Source of the DNA: Bacteroidales bacterium UBA5349
GTDB taxonomy: Bacteria > Bacteroidota > Bacteroidia > Bacteroidales > Tenuifilaceae
NCBI GenBank assembly: GCA_002410065.1
Contig: DHQB01000028.1
Location: 62,001-126,000, forward strand
DNA length: 64,000 nt
Direction of reading: 5' to 3'
The stretch's first letter is position 1; every line of letters begins with the position of its first letter. Made by a program: the position numbers and the translations under genes. A model generated the notes under the pieces. That model worked only from the letters and a program-made list of their open reading frames with translations, was not told the origin of the DNA and did not search any database. This document shows, piece after piece, positions 49,406-58,137 of this stretch.

Positions 49406-50749
49406 ATGCTTACAATAAAACAAAGTGTTGCTATTATTGCAACTTTCATTTTTTTAAACTTCTCGATCGTGGCTCAGGAGCCTTGGTCGTTGCAGCAATG
49501 TATTGAGTATGCCCTCGATAACAATATTCAGGTTAAGCAGCAGGAACTAAATGTTAAGGTTAGCGAGAACCAACTCACACGGGCAAAGCATGCCATGTAT
49601 CCAAACTTAAATGCATCGGCTAGCCAAAACTACAGTTTTGGTCGATCCACAAACTTTATTACCAACCAGAAAGAACGCAGAGATATACAGTCTTCAAGCA
49701 TGTCCATTAGCTCACAGGTAACCCTCTTTAATGGCTTTCAGCTTACCAATTCAAAACGTCAAGAGGCCCTTAATCTAAAGGCAAGCATAAGCGATGTTGA
49801 AAAACTTAAGAATAATATCGCATTAAACATTGCTGCGTCATATTTACAAATACTATTCAGTGACGAGATTGTTGAATCAAGTAAAATGCAGTTAGAACTT
49901 AGTTCGTTGCAGGTTGAGCGAACCGAGAAACTTGTTAAGGCAGGAAGTTTACCTGAAGGAAATCTTATGGAAATAGAGGCTCAAATGGCATCGGATGAGT
50001 TACAGCTAGTAAGTGCCCAGAATCAGCTCGATTTGGCTTACTTAACCCTAACACAACTTCTTGACATTCGCAATACAGAGAATTTTGCAGTGCAAAAACC
50101 GCATATCGAGTCTCTCGACCAAGAGCCTGTTAGAAATCAGCCTGAAACCGTGTTTGACCAAGCTCAGTCCCTTCCCCAAATTCAAAGTGCTCAAATTAGG
50201 GTGCAAAGTGCTGAGAAAGGAGTACAAATTGCTAGAGGCGGACAAAGCCCAAGGCTATCGCTTGGCGCAAACTATGGAACTGGTGCGCAGCACTCGCTTC
50301 GCTCAAATCTACTTTTCTCGGAAGACCCTTTTCTCGATCAAATTAAAGATAATGCCAATACCAGTATTGGGGTTAGCCTATCAATACCCATTTTTAATGG
50401 TTCACAGGTAAGAACATCAATATCTAATGCTCGAATTAACCTTGAAAATACAAGGCTAAGCCTTGAGAACGAAAAGAACATCCTTTTTAAGGACATTCAG
50501 CAAGCACAAGCTGATGCATTGGCTGCATTCAAAAAATATAAAGCAACGGAGAAGAATCTAAATGCGCTTCAGGAGGCCTTTAGGTATACAGAGCAACGCT
50601 TCTCGCTTGGACTGGCGAATTCACTAGATTATACCACATCAAAAACACGCTTAGCCAAAGTTCAGGCAGAGTTGGTTAGTGCAAAATATGAGTATATTTT
50701 TAAAGTTAAGATTTTAGATTTTTACAAGGGCATTCCCCTTAGTATTTAA
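49406..50749 (+). CDS. TolC family outer-membrane protein
   Basis: A 447-residue channel. The ATG at 49406 is chosen because it opens the signal peptide (LTIKQSVAIIATFIFLNFSIVAQ); the longer frame begins at a TTG. The TolC/OEP pattern is clear: WSLQQCIEYALDNNIQVKQ, the SIPIFNGSQVRTSI turn, and RYTEQRFSLGLANSLDYTT near the end. It is followed 13 bp later by a periplasmic adaptor, but no pump gene follows. Confidence 0.93.
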   Translation: MLTIKQSVAIIATFIFLNFSIVAQEPWSLQQCIEYALDNNIQVKQQELNVKVSENQLTRAKHAMYPNLNASASQNYSFGRSTNFITNQKERRDIQSSSMSISSQVTLFNGFQLTNSKRQEALNLKASISDVEKLKNNIALNIAASYLQILFSDEIVESSKMQLELSSLQVERTEKLVKAGSLPEGNLMEIEAQMASDELQLVSAQNQLDLAYLTLTQLLDIRNTENFAVQKPHIESLDQEPVRNQPETVFDQAQSLPQIQSAQIRVQSAEKGVQIARGGQSPRLSLGANYGTGAQHSLRSNLLFSEDPFLDQIKDNANTSIGVSLSIPIFNGSQVRTSISNARINLENTRLSLENEKNILFKDIQQAQADALAAFKKYKATEKNLNALQEAFRYTEQRFSLGLANSLDYTTSKTRLAKVQAELVSAKYEYIFKVKILDFYKGIPLSI

Positions 50750-50762
50750 TAATTATACAGTT

Positions 50763-52091
50763 ATGAAATTTAAAAAACTATTGCGGTATCTTTTAATTGC
50801 TGCTGTGCTATTAATTGTTGTCGCCGTTATTGGCAAAAAGAAGGGTATGTTTGGTAAGCCCGAAACCATTGATGTTTTGGTTGAGAAACCAGCCTATCGA
50901 ACCCTAATTGAGAGCATATCTGCCAATGGAAAAATTGAACCAGTAATTGAGGTAAAGATAAGCCCCGAAGTATCAGGTGAGATTATTGAACTTCCAATTA
51001 ATGAGGGAGATAAGGTTGTTAAGGGTAAACTCTTATGCCGTATAAAACCCGATACTTATATTTCAATTCGCGAAAGGGCTGAGGCTGCAGTTAACTCCTC
51101 AAAAGCTCGTTTGACACAGGTACAAGCGCAACTTCTGCAATCTGAGTTAGCCTATAATCGTAGCAAAATGCTTTATGATCAGAAAGCCATATCCGAGTCG
51201 GAATATGAAAATGCAAGGACCAGTTTTCAGGTAGCAAAAGCTGATGTAAGTGCTGCCCTTTTCAATGTTAGTAGTTCAGAGGCATCGTTGAAGGAAGCAA
51301 GGGAGAATCTGGCTAAAACTACCATATATGCGCCAATGGATGGAACAATCTCCAAGCTTAGCGTAGAGCTGGGCGAGAGGGTTGTAGGAACAGCGCAAAT
51401 GGCAGGAACAGAAATACTTCGTATTGCTGATTTAACCCGAATGGAAGCTCGGGTAAGCGTTAATGAGAATGATATAGTTAGGGTAAAACTTAACGATACT
51501 TCACTGATATACGTGGATGCATATCCCGATCAGAAGTTTAAGGGGTTAGTAACCCAAATAGCCAACTCGGCTAGTGTAACAGGCATTAGTACCGATCAGG
51601 TTACCACTTTTGAGGTTAGAGTTCTACTTATGGAGTTGTCGTATAAGCATTTAGTTGACGAGAGAAAACCAAATCCCTTTAGACCAGGCATGTCAGCTAC
51701 TGTTGATATTCAAACTACAACTAGATATAACGTATTGACAGTACCAATTCAGGCAGTTACCACCCGTTCCGATTCATCTTCTATCTTAGCAAAAGGTAAA
51801 GTTGGGGATGAAGAGGCTTCATCAGTAAGTGAAGTTGAGGTTAAAAAGGGTGAGCAAGAGCTATTGGGCAATACCAAGTTAAAAGAGGTGTTATTTGTTG
51901 CTAAAGGCGATACAGCTTTTATGGTTTATGTTAAGTCGGGAATTCAGGACAATAGGTTTATTGAAATTACTGAGGGAATATCTGATAGCATTGAGGTTAT
52001 TGTTGGTCCTTTTAGTGCTATTTCAAGACGTTTGCAAGATGGTAAACTGATTAAAAGGGTTACTCAGGATAAACTATTTCAGAAACCTTAG
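50763..52091 (+). CDS. HlyD/MacA-like periplasmic adaptor
   Basis: A 442-residue adaptor with an N-terminal membrane anchor (~6-23). The lipoyl halves are KISPEVSGEIIELPINEGDKV and TTIYAPMDGTISKLSVELGE, either side of a long coiled-coil hairpin with repeated Ala, Gln and Ser. Beta-barrel and membrane-proximal domains follow (FRPGMSATVDIQTT, LTVPIQAVTTR). The layout suits adaptors of MacB-type ABC exporters. The next gene is tsaB, so the partner transporter must be encoded elsewhere. Confidence 0.92.
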   Translation: MKFKKLLRYLLIAAVLLIVVAVIGKKKGMFGKPETIDVLVEKPAYRTLIESISANGKIEPVIEVKISPEVSGEIIELPINEGDKVVKGKLLCRIKPDTYISIRERAEAAVNSSKARLTQVQAQLLQSELAYNRSKMLYDQKAISESEYENARTSFQVAKADVSAALFNVSSSEASLKEARENLAKTTIYAPMDGTISKLSVELGERVVGTAQMAGTEILRIADLTRMEARVSVNENDIVRVKLNDTSLIYVDAYPDQKFKGLVTQIANSASVTGISTDQVTTFEVRVLLMELSYKHLVDERKPNPFRPGMSATVDIQTTTRYNVLTVPIQAVTTRSDSSSILAKGKVGDEEASSVSEVEVKKGEQELLGNTKLKEVLFVAKGDTAFMVYVKSGIQDNRFIEITEGISDSIEVIVGPFSAISRRLQDGKLIKRVTQDKLFQKP

Positions 52092-52103
52092 TATTTGCAT
52101 TTG

Positions 52104-52814
52104 GTGGACTTTATACTCTGCATAGAAACGGGTACTAATACATGCTCAGTTGCCCTTGGACAAAATGGTAAAGTTATTGATATTGAAGAAAGTCACGATA
52201 TAAATAATAACCATGCAAAAAACCTTACCCTTTTTATTGATAGCATCCTTAAAAGGCAGGGTTTAAAGGCCAAAGATTTAGGTGCTGTATGTGTTGGTAA
52301 AGGACCAGGATCATACACTGGTTTACGAATAGGTGTTTCGGTTGCCAAAGGCATTTGCTATGGCGCAGGAATACCTCTTTTGGCAGTAGGGAGCCTTCAG
52401 GCCATGGCTCAGGGTGCAAGGGATATGATTAAAAATGAGCAGGATATACCTGCTCTACTCTGTCCCATGATTGATGCCAGAAGGATGGAGGTTTATACTC
52501 AGCTGTTTTCTGTAAATGCAATTCCAATAACAGAGGTCGAAGCAAAAATTCTCAATGCCGATTCATTCAGTGATCATTTGTTGAACAATAAGATACTATT
52601 CTTTGGGGATGGCTCTGAGAAGGTAAAGGATTTGATAATTTCACCTAATGCATCGTTTCTCGATGGATTTAGCCCCTCGGCACGGTTTATGCTAGGTCTT
52701 GCAGAAAGAATGTATAATCAAAACTTATTTGAAGATGTTGCCTACTTTGAACCATTCTACCTCAAAAACTTTGTTGCAACTATTGCAAAGAACAAGGTTT
52801 TGGGTCAAAAATAA
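52104..52814 (+). CDS. tsaB: tRNA threonylcarbamoyladenosine biosynthesis protein TsaB
   Basis: A 236-residue ASKHA-fold protein. The GTG at 52104 is chosen because it gives DFILCIETGTNTCSVAL, the normal TsaB start; TTG options lie 3-9 bp upstream. VGKGPGSYTGLRIGVSVAKG is the diagnostic segment. TsaB pairs with TsaD and TsaE to make the t6A modification at position 37 of ANN-decoding tRNAs. TsaD and TsaE are not in this window. Confidence 0.94.
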   Translation: MDFILCIETGTNTCSVALGQNGKVIDIEESHDINNNHAKNLTLFIDSILKRQGLKAKDLGAVCVGKGPGSYTGLRIGVSVAKGICYGAGIPLLAVGSLQAMAQGARDMIKNEQDIPALLCPMIDARRMEVYTQLFSVNAIPITEVEAKILNADSFSDHLLNNKILFFGDGSEKVKDLIISPNASFLDGFSPSARFMLGLAERMYNQNLFEDVAYFEPFYLKNFVATIAKNKVLGQK

Positions 52815-53595
52815 CTCCTTATTAATTCCCCTTTCTGTTTTGGTATTGTTAGCACATACACCATCCCTTACCTATGGTCAAAAACGGGAAGCGTTTAGTG
52901 TGGGAGAAAAACTACAGTACTCAATCCATTATGGCATTGTACGTGGAGGAAGAGCTGTTCTTGAGGTAAGAGAGGGGAAATATAATGGGAAAACAGTAAA
53001 TCACCTTTACCTTAACGGAAAAACTGTGGGGTTGCCCGATAAACTTTACAGTGTTAACGACACTTACCAAAGTTTTACCGATCCATCCACGGATTTGCCC
53101 TACATGGCCATTCGGGACATTAAGGAAGGCAATTATACCAAGTATACCGTTCAAACTTTTGATCATAAGTCTCGTTCCGATTCAACCATTGTGAATATCG
53201 CCGATACTATTAAGGTTCTGGCTCCAAAGGATTGCAATGATATTCTATCTGCATTCTATTACCTCCGAAATTATCATTTTAGTAAACCGTTAAAGAAAGG
53301 CGACATCTTACTTGTTGAAACCTATTTTGCTGATGAACTTTTTAGTTTGCGGGTAAGGTTTATGGGATACGAAACTGTAAAAACACGTCTGGGGCGCATT
53401 CATTGCCTTAAGTTTATCCCTGTTGTGATAACTGGAAGGGTATTTAAAAATAAGGACGATATGGTAGTTTGGTTTTCAAACGATAGAAATTATGTACCTA
53501 TTCGAATAAAGTTTAACCTTTTTATAGGAGCTGCATATTGTGATTTGGATAAGTATAGTGGGCTTAAGTACCCATTTGAAGCACTAATAAAGTAG
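52783..53595 (+). CDS. Exported DUF3108 family protein
   Basis: About 270 residues. The frame opens inside tsaB; the TTG at 52783 is chosen because it yields a compact signal peptide (basic QRTRFWVK, hydrophobic LIPLSVLVLLA, cleavage near LTYG). An upstream ATG at 52735 is possible. The mature part has the DUF3108 pattern: EKLQYSIHYGIVRGGRAVLEV at the start and VWFSNDRNYVPIRIKFNLFIGA near the end. It is predicted to be a periplasmic beta-barrel-like lipid or polysaccharide-associated protein of unknown role. It overlaps the tsaB 3' end by 32 bp. Confidence 0.82.
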   Translation: MQRTRFWVKNNSLLIPLSVLVLLAHTPSLTYGQKREAFSVGEKLQYSIHYGIVRGGRAVLEVREGKYNGKTVNHLYLNGKTVGLPDKLYSVNDTYQSFTDPSTDLPYMAIRDIKEGNYTKYTVQTFDHKSRSDSTIVNIADTIKVLAPKDCNDILSAFYYLRNYHFSKPLKKGDILLVETYFADELFSLRVRFMGYETVKTRLGRIHCLKFIPVVITGRVFKNKDDMVVWFSNDRNYVPIRIKFNLFIGAAYCDLDKYSGLKYPFEALIK

Positions 53596-53669
53596 GAGGG
53601 TTTAGGGATAAATTGATGAACTATTTAATAAAAAGTTACCCTGCATAGTAAGGAGAATGATCAAATTAT

Positions 53670-53677
53670 TATTTTTG
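53670..53677 (+). promoter_or_regulatory. -7 element of efp
   Basis: TATTTTTG fits TAnnTTTG and lies 30 bp before the efp ATG. No clear TTTG is present at -33. Confidence 0.4.
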
Positions 53678-53707
53678 CGGCGGTAATAAAAAACAATTAT
53701 AAGTATT

Positions 53708-54274
53708 ATGGCAACAACTGCAGATTTTAGAAATGGGCTGTGCATCGAATTTAACGGCAAACTATATACCGTTGTTCAGTTTCAGCATGTAAAGCCAGGA
53801 AAAGGCGCAGCATTTGTGCGATCAAAGCTAAAGAATTTAGAAACAGGTAAAGTAATTGAAAATACTTTTAATGCTGGAGTGAAAATCAATACCGTTCGTA
53901 TTGAGCGTAGACCTTACCAGTTTTTGTATAAGGATGAAGTGGGTTATAACTTTATGCATCAGGAAACTTTTGAGCAAATTATGCTCAATGAGGCGCAAGT
54001 TGATAATACAGATCTTTACAAAGAGGGACAATACGTTGAAATTGTTGTACATGCCGAAACCGAAATGGTTCTTTCGTGTGAACTTCCAGCCTTTGTTGAT
54101 TTGGAGGTTACCTATACTGAGCCAGGTTTAAAAGGTGATACAGCCTCATCCTCGGCACTAAAACATGCTACTCTTGAAACAGGAGCTATAATTAGCGTGC
54201 CTCTTTTTATTGAAATGGGTGATAAGATTAGAGTTGATACTCGCACGCGCGACTATTCTGAGCGTGTAAAGTAA
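53708..54274 (+). CDS. efp: Translation elongation factor P
   Basis: A 188-residue EF-P of three beta-barrel domains. The tip loop is KPGKGAAFVRSKLKN, with the Lys between two Gly that is modified in some bacteria. The C-terminal signature is VDTRTRDYSERV. EF-P rescues ribosomes stalled at polyproline. It is set apart by a -7 box upstream and a hairpin downstream. Confidence 0.97.
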   Translation: MATTADFRNGLCIEFNGKLYTVVQFQHVKPGKGAAFVRSKLKNLETGKVIENTFNAGVKINTVRIERRPYQFLYKDEVGYNFMHQETFEQIMLNEAQVDNTDLYKEGQYVEIVVHAETEMVLSCELPAFVDLEVTYTEPGLKGDTASSSALKHATLETGAIISVPLFIEMGDKIRVDTRTRDYSERVK

Positions 54275-54296
54275 AAACACCCTATGGTTTTTAACA

Positions 54297-54343
54297 AATG
54301 CCGCTTTTTTCTTAATAAAAATTAAGAAAATAGAAGTGGCATT
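54297..54343 (+). terminator. Long imperfect hairpin after efp
   Basis: Arms AATGCCGC...TTCTTAAT and ATTAAGAA...GTGGCATT pair over about 20 bp with small mismatches and a short AAAA loop. It is followed by TGTTATTTTAT. It lies 22 bp after the efp stop and probably terminates efp. Confidence 0.6.
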
Positions 54344-54358
54344 GTTATTTTATGTAAC

Positions 54359-54390
54359 TTGATCACTATTATTAAGGTATAATAAATTTG
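54359..54390 (+). promoter_or_regulatory. Promoter of the GAF-SpoIIE gene
   Basis: TTG at 54359-54361, a 21-bp spacer, and TAAATTTG at 54383-54390 (exact TAnnTTTG), 31 bp before the ATG. The -33 box is CTTG and so imperfect. Confidence 0.45.
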
Positions 54391-54421
54391 AAGTTCTTTA
54401 GTAACCTTACAATTTAGTATT

Positions 54422-55657
54422 ATGTCGTTTACTTCATCAAAAAGGCTCAAATTAAGTACCTTTAAACTCAACACATTGCTTGCTATGGCACAGGCAATTA
54501 GTGGTGAGATGCGGACAGAGGATCTCATGGAGAGGTTTCGCACAATCTTAAATGACGATTTGGAGATTGACAGAATACTCTTCATTAAATTTGAAGAAAA
54601 AAAATGGGATTTACTCCTCTCAACAAATTGTCCAGAGACACTATTCGCAGAAATTGACGTTGAGCGCGATTTAATGGAGTTTACCGAGATATCGTTTGTT
54701 AGTACTGCTGAGAGCAACGTTTTGCAAGAGTTTGATATCATTATACCAGTTATACAGAATAACGCTCCTTTGGCATTTGTACTAATTGCCGATACTAAAG
54801 AGGAAGCTAAAGGCGTAAGTGCTTCTATAAAGCACCTTAACTTTGTACAAACCCTATCCATAATTATTTTTGTAGCAATTGAGAACTTGCGCTTATTCCA
54901 TAAAACTTTGGAGCAGGAAGCTATGAAAAAAGAGTTGGAACTAGCATCGAAGATGCAAAATTTGCTTATCCCAAATCAGGAAACATTGCCCCAAACACGC
55001 GAGGTTAAAATATACTCATATTACCATCCCCATTCAGAAGTGGGGGGAGACTTTTTTGATGTTATTCAGCTTGAAAAAGGCGAAATAGGGTTTTGTATAG
55101 CCGATGTTTCAGGAAAGGGAATGTCTGCAGCAATTATCATGTCGAATTTTCAGGCTAATCTTAGGGCTCTTTTTACTCACGATATTACCCTTACTGGTTT
55201 AGTTGAGAAGTTGAATTTTAGGGTGCTTGCAACCGCCAAAGGCGAACGGTTTATTACTATTTTTATTGGGAGATATAATCCCATGCGTAAAACCCTAGAA
55301 TACATCAATGCAGGTCATAACCCCCCCGTATTTTACGACAGAGAAACAGGTAAAATAGAACTGTTAACATTAGGTTGTGTTGGACTTGGAATGATTGAAG
55401 ATATTCCGGTTATGAATGTTGGCTCTGTTAGGGTTAACTCACCATCAAAACTGATATGTTACACCGACGGTTTGGTTGAATATAGCCAGGGTGATAAAGT
55501 GGTTATGGATCAAAGCCTAATTGAGCAGAGCATTAAGGAGGATATGCCCGTTAACGAAGTTGTCGATCTTATAGTTAGTACGCGAATAGAACAGGTGGAA
55601 TCCAACGAAATTGTGATATTCGATGATATATCCATTCTAGGATTCGAGTTCAATTAA
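54422..55657 (+). CDS. SpoIIE-type PP2C phosphatase with GAF-like sensor
   Basis: A 411-residue cytoplasmic protein. The N-terminal ~150 residues are a GAF-like domain. A coiled coil (KKELELASKMQNLLIPNQE) is the RsbU-type linker. The SpoIIE phosphatase domain has SEVGGDFFDVI, ADVSGKGMSAAIIM and DDISILGFEF, which supply the metal-binding residues. It likely dephosphorylates a STAS anti-anti-sigma factor in partner switching. It is the second SpoIIE phosphatase of the window. Its 3' end overlaps the convergent Wzy-like gene by 21 bp. Confidence 0.92.
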   Translation: MSFTSSKRLKLSTFKLNTLLAMAQAISGEMRTEDLMERFRTILNDDLEIDRILFIKFEEKKWDLLLSTNCPETLFAEIDVERDLMEFTEISFVSTAESNVLQEFDIIIPVIQNNAPLAFVLIADTKEEAKGVSASIKHLNFVQTLSIIIFVAIENLRLFHKTLEQEAMKKELELASKMQNLLIPNQETLPQTREVKIYSYYHPHSEVGGDFFDVIQLEKGEIGFCIADVSGKGMSAAIIMSNFQANLRALFTHDITLTGLVEKLNFRVLATAKGERFITIFIGRYNPMRKTLEYINAGHNPPVFYDRETGKIELLTLGCVGLGMIEDIPVMNVGSVRVNSPSKLICYTDGLVEYSQGDKVVMDQSLIEQSIKEDMPVNEVVDLIVSTRIEQVESNEIVIFDDISILGFEFN

Positions 55658-57103
55658 TTCAGCCTCAGTAATATTCCCCTGCTTTTTGTAGTGGTATTCA
55701 AGTGCTAGGATAATAGCCATCGATCCCCAAAATGGTGCCGCAATCTTGTCCATATCCAAAAAGTTATTCAAGAATGCATGCGAAATATAGGTAATAAGGC
55801 CCATTAAACAGGCAATGGTGATGTTTCGATGCTCCCGACTAATACTAGGTTTTTTTATCAGCTTAAAGCCCGATAAAAGGGCAAAAACCCAAATTGATAT
55901 AAAGGCAAGAACAGAAGGTAGCCCCGCTTCCGACATAAGACCAAGATATTCGCTGTGAGCATTTCCCCAGTTACCAAAGTTTGTGCTAATAATTGTTTTG
56001 TAGTAACTCTTCTGAAATGGAGCATATACAAATTGGTAGGTACCTGGACCCCAGCCAAAAAGGGGTCTTTCAGAAAACATATCCCAAGCGGCGTCCCATC
56101 TATTTATTCTTTCAAGGTTCGATGCATCTGATTTAATGTTGTACATCGATTTAACATGCTCCGCTAAATCTCCGCTCGAGTCTGTGGTGTTCCGCTCTAA
56201 TCGCCACTTAATTTCGTCCTGAAAGGTGAAGAACAATGCAGTTAAAAGAGCACTCGCAACAACTATGGTGCGCAGCTTTATCCTAAATCGAATAAAAAAC
56301 CATACCATAATTGCCAGTATAAGGCTAAGCCAAGCTGCTCGTGAGTATGAAAGAATTAATGCTAAGATGAAAAAAACTGTAAAGATCCATCCCAAAATTT
56401 TTGGGATACCCCTTTTTGCATTAAATGCAATTGCACCAATGAGCGGAACTGCAAAAGCTATTGCAGCACCATAGGATGTGTGATCGATAAAGAATGGAGC
56501 CGATGAGTTATATGCCGAGCGGTGGCTTAACAACCCAACTGCCGATTGCTTTGCAATAGAGAAAATGGCAACAATGCCTAACCCTGCAATAAACAGTGAG
56601 AGAAATAAATTGATATTCTTAGTATTCTGTTTGAAAAGAAAATATCCGAGATAAAAGAAAATGCCAATGAACCAAAACCGAACAAGGAAATATTTTAGCG
56701 ACACAATGGGCATTTCGCTTGGTACAACGCTAATTAGTAGCCAACCTAAGTAGAATAGCATCGAAATAAAAACAGGATGTTTTAATAGTTCCTTCTGAAA
56801 GTAATTCTCTTTAAGCGATTTAAGAATAATCATTAGCAATAAGAAAACTAGCATGGGTTCAGTTGGGAACCAAAAATCAAACGAAAGTCCCGGGACTATT
56901 CTACGAAGAGAAACAGACAGAGGGACAAGAAATGCAAGGCCATAAAAAAGTTTTTCTGGAGCAAAAAATACCCACATACCCACCAGGAGCAAAACAGGTA
57001 TTAGGCTAAGAATAATCGATTGCTGATAGGTATAGAAAGAGTTTACAGCAATAAACAATAGGCTTAAAATAGCTACCAGTAATATATCATATTTACTTTT
57101 CAC
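55637..57103 (-). CDS. O-antigen ligase/polymerase (Wzy_C) family protein
   Basis: About 488 residues. The GTG at 57103 is chosen because it overlaps the Wzz-like stop by 11 bp; the longer frame starts at a TTG. There are some twelve helices and a large periplasmic loop (~320-395). The Wzy_C features are SYSRAAWLSLILA, PLFGWGPGTYQFVY and GNAHSEYLGLMSEAGLPS. It joins or polymerises lipid-linked glycans at the periplasmic face. With the Wzz-like gene it forms a two-gene polysaccharide unit behind tyrS, with no glycosyltransferase nearby. Confidence 0.88.
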   Translation of the reverse strand: MKSKYDILLVAILSLLFIAVNSFYTYQQSIILSLIPVLLLVGMWVFFAPEKLFYGLAFLVPLSVSLRRIVPGLSFDFWFPTEPMLVFLLLMIILKSLKENYFQKELLKHPVFISMLFYLGWLLISVVPSEMPIVSLKYFLVRFWFIGIFFYLGYFLFKQNTKNINLFLSLFIAGLGIVAIFSIAKQSAVGLLSHRSAYNSSAPFFIDHTSYGAAIAFAVPLIGAIAFNAKRGIPKILGWIFTVFFILALILSYSRAAWLSLILAIMVWFFIRFRIKLRTIVVASALLTALFFTFQDEIKWRLERNTTDSSGDLAEHVKSMYNIKSDASNLERINRWDAAWDMFSERPLFGWGPGTYQFVYAPFQKSYYKTIISTNFGNWGNAHSEYLGLMSEAGLPSVLAFISIWVFALLSGFKLIKKPSISREHRNITIACLMGLITYISHAFLNNFLDMDKIAAPFWGSMAIILALEYHYKKQGNITEAELIELES

Positions 57104-58121
57104 TTTCCTCAGAAGGGTATATTGATGTTCTGAAAAAATCAACTAAAATCATAAGAAATACTGCAAAGAAAAAGGCAGATAGTGTTGAAACGATAATGAT
57201 GGTCAACTTTTTGGGTTTAGCCTTTTTATCGGCAGGCGTTGCCCAGTCAATTACAAAATGAGAAGGGATGGAACTCTCAACCTCTAATTCAAGGAGGTGC
57301 CTACTCTCTTGCATATCAGCAATTTGTTTTGATTTATTCGTAATATCTTGGTCGAGACGCGTATAATCACTTCCATATTTTGAAATGTGATCAATGTAAC
57401 CCTTAACCCTGTTGGCTCCGACAGTGTTTCCAGAGGCTATTGCCTCAACATAAATTTTGGTTGCTTCTTTTGCTTGATAAGGCAAATACAGAACCCCTTT
57501 CGACATGACAAACGATAGGCTATCGCAAAGTATAGAGTATTCGGCAAGTACTTCGTTGTACCGTATATTTAATGCCTCAAGTGCTTTTACAGATACTTCT
57601 CTTTTTGTTTTCCGCATTAGGCTGTCGGCATATACAACAATAGTGTTGGCAATACTAGCTGCCTTCCCTGGATTGGCATCAAATACAGTAATCTTTACCG
57701 TCCGATATTGCGATCGGCTAAACGAAACGTTAGAGGAGAACTCCTTGTTAATGTTAAACCAAGCATAGTTTGAATTGGGATCAATATAGTAATGCTCAAA
57801 AAGGTTCTCCTTTTCAATAACCGTACGTCTTAGGCTTTCCGATGAAAGCACTTGAAGCAGGTGCTCCACATCCTTGTCTTCACCAAAAACTGTAATTCCA
57901 TCCGATCTGGTTGGCACAAAAACATCTTTTGATGCCTGTGATGCAGATCCAGGGATAAGGATAGCCGTTGATTGGAACATGGGGGTTATTAAGAAAGCAA
58001 TAACTGTAGATGCAACAAATGCAACAAGAGTAATTGCTGTAAGCATAAACTTACGTTTCCAGATTGTTTGAACCAAATTGGTTCCGTTTAGGTTAAAGTC
58101 GGTTTGTTGTTTGTTTTCCAT
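57093..58121 (-). CDS. Wzz-like chain-length determinant protein
   Basis: A 342-residue protein. The ATG at 58121 is chosen over a TTG at 58145 that lies inside the tyrS 3' end. Two terminal membrane helices (FMLTAITLVAFVASTVIAFLI and LTIIIVSTLSAFFFAVFLMIL) flank a periplasmic coiled-coil domain, the Wzz/PCP layout. SAILIPGSA-like (STAILIPGSASQ) follows TM1. It lacks a fused tyrosine kinase. It regulates polymer length, probably with the Wzy-like protein encoded by the overlapping next gene. Confidence 0.88.
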   Translation of the reverse strand: MENKQQTDFNLNGTNLVQTIWKRKFMLTAITLVAFVASTVIAFLITPMFQSTAILIPGSASQASKDVFVPTRSDGITVFGEDKDVEHLLQVLSSESLRRTVIEKENLFEHYYIDPNSNYAWFNINKEFSSNVSFSRSQYRTVKITVFDANPGKAASIANTIVVYADSLMRKTKREVSVKALEALNIRYNEVLAEYSILCDSLSFVMSKGVLYLPYQAKEATKIYVEAIASGNTVGANRVKGYIDHISKYGSDYTRLDQDITNKSKQIADMQESRHLLELEVESSIPSHFVIDWATPADKKAKPKKLTIIIVSTLSAFFFAVFLMILVDFFRTSIYPSEESEK

Positions 58122-58137
58122 GGCTTGGATTATTTTG

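Noticed and set aside
54322..54861. 179-residue open frame opposite the GAF-SpoIIE gene
   Set aside because: It is antisense to a gene with clear phosphatase motifs, is Ser-rich and low in complexity, and overlaps the efp terminator region.
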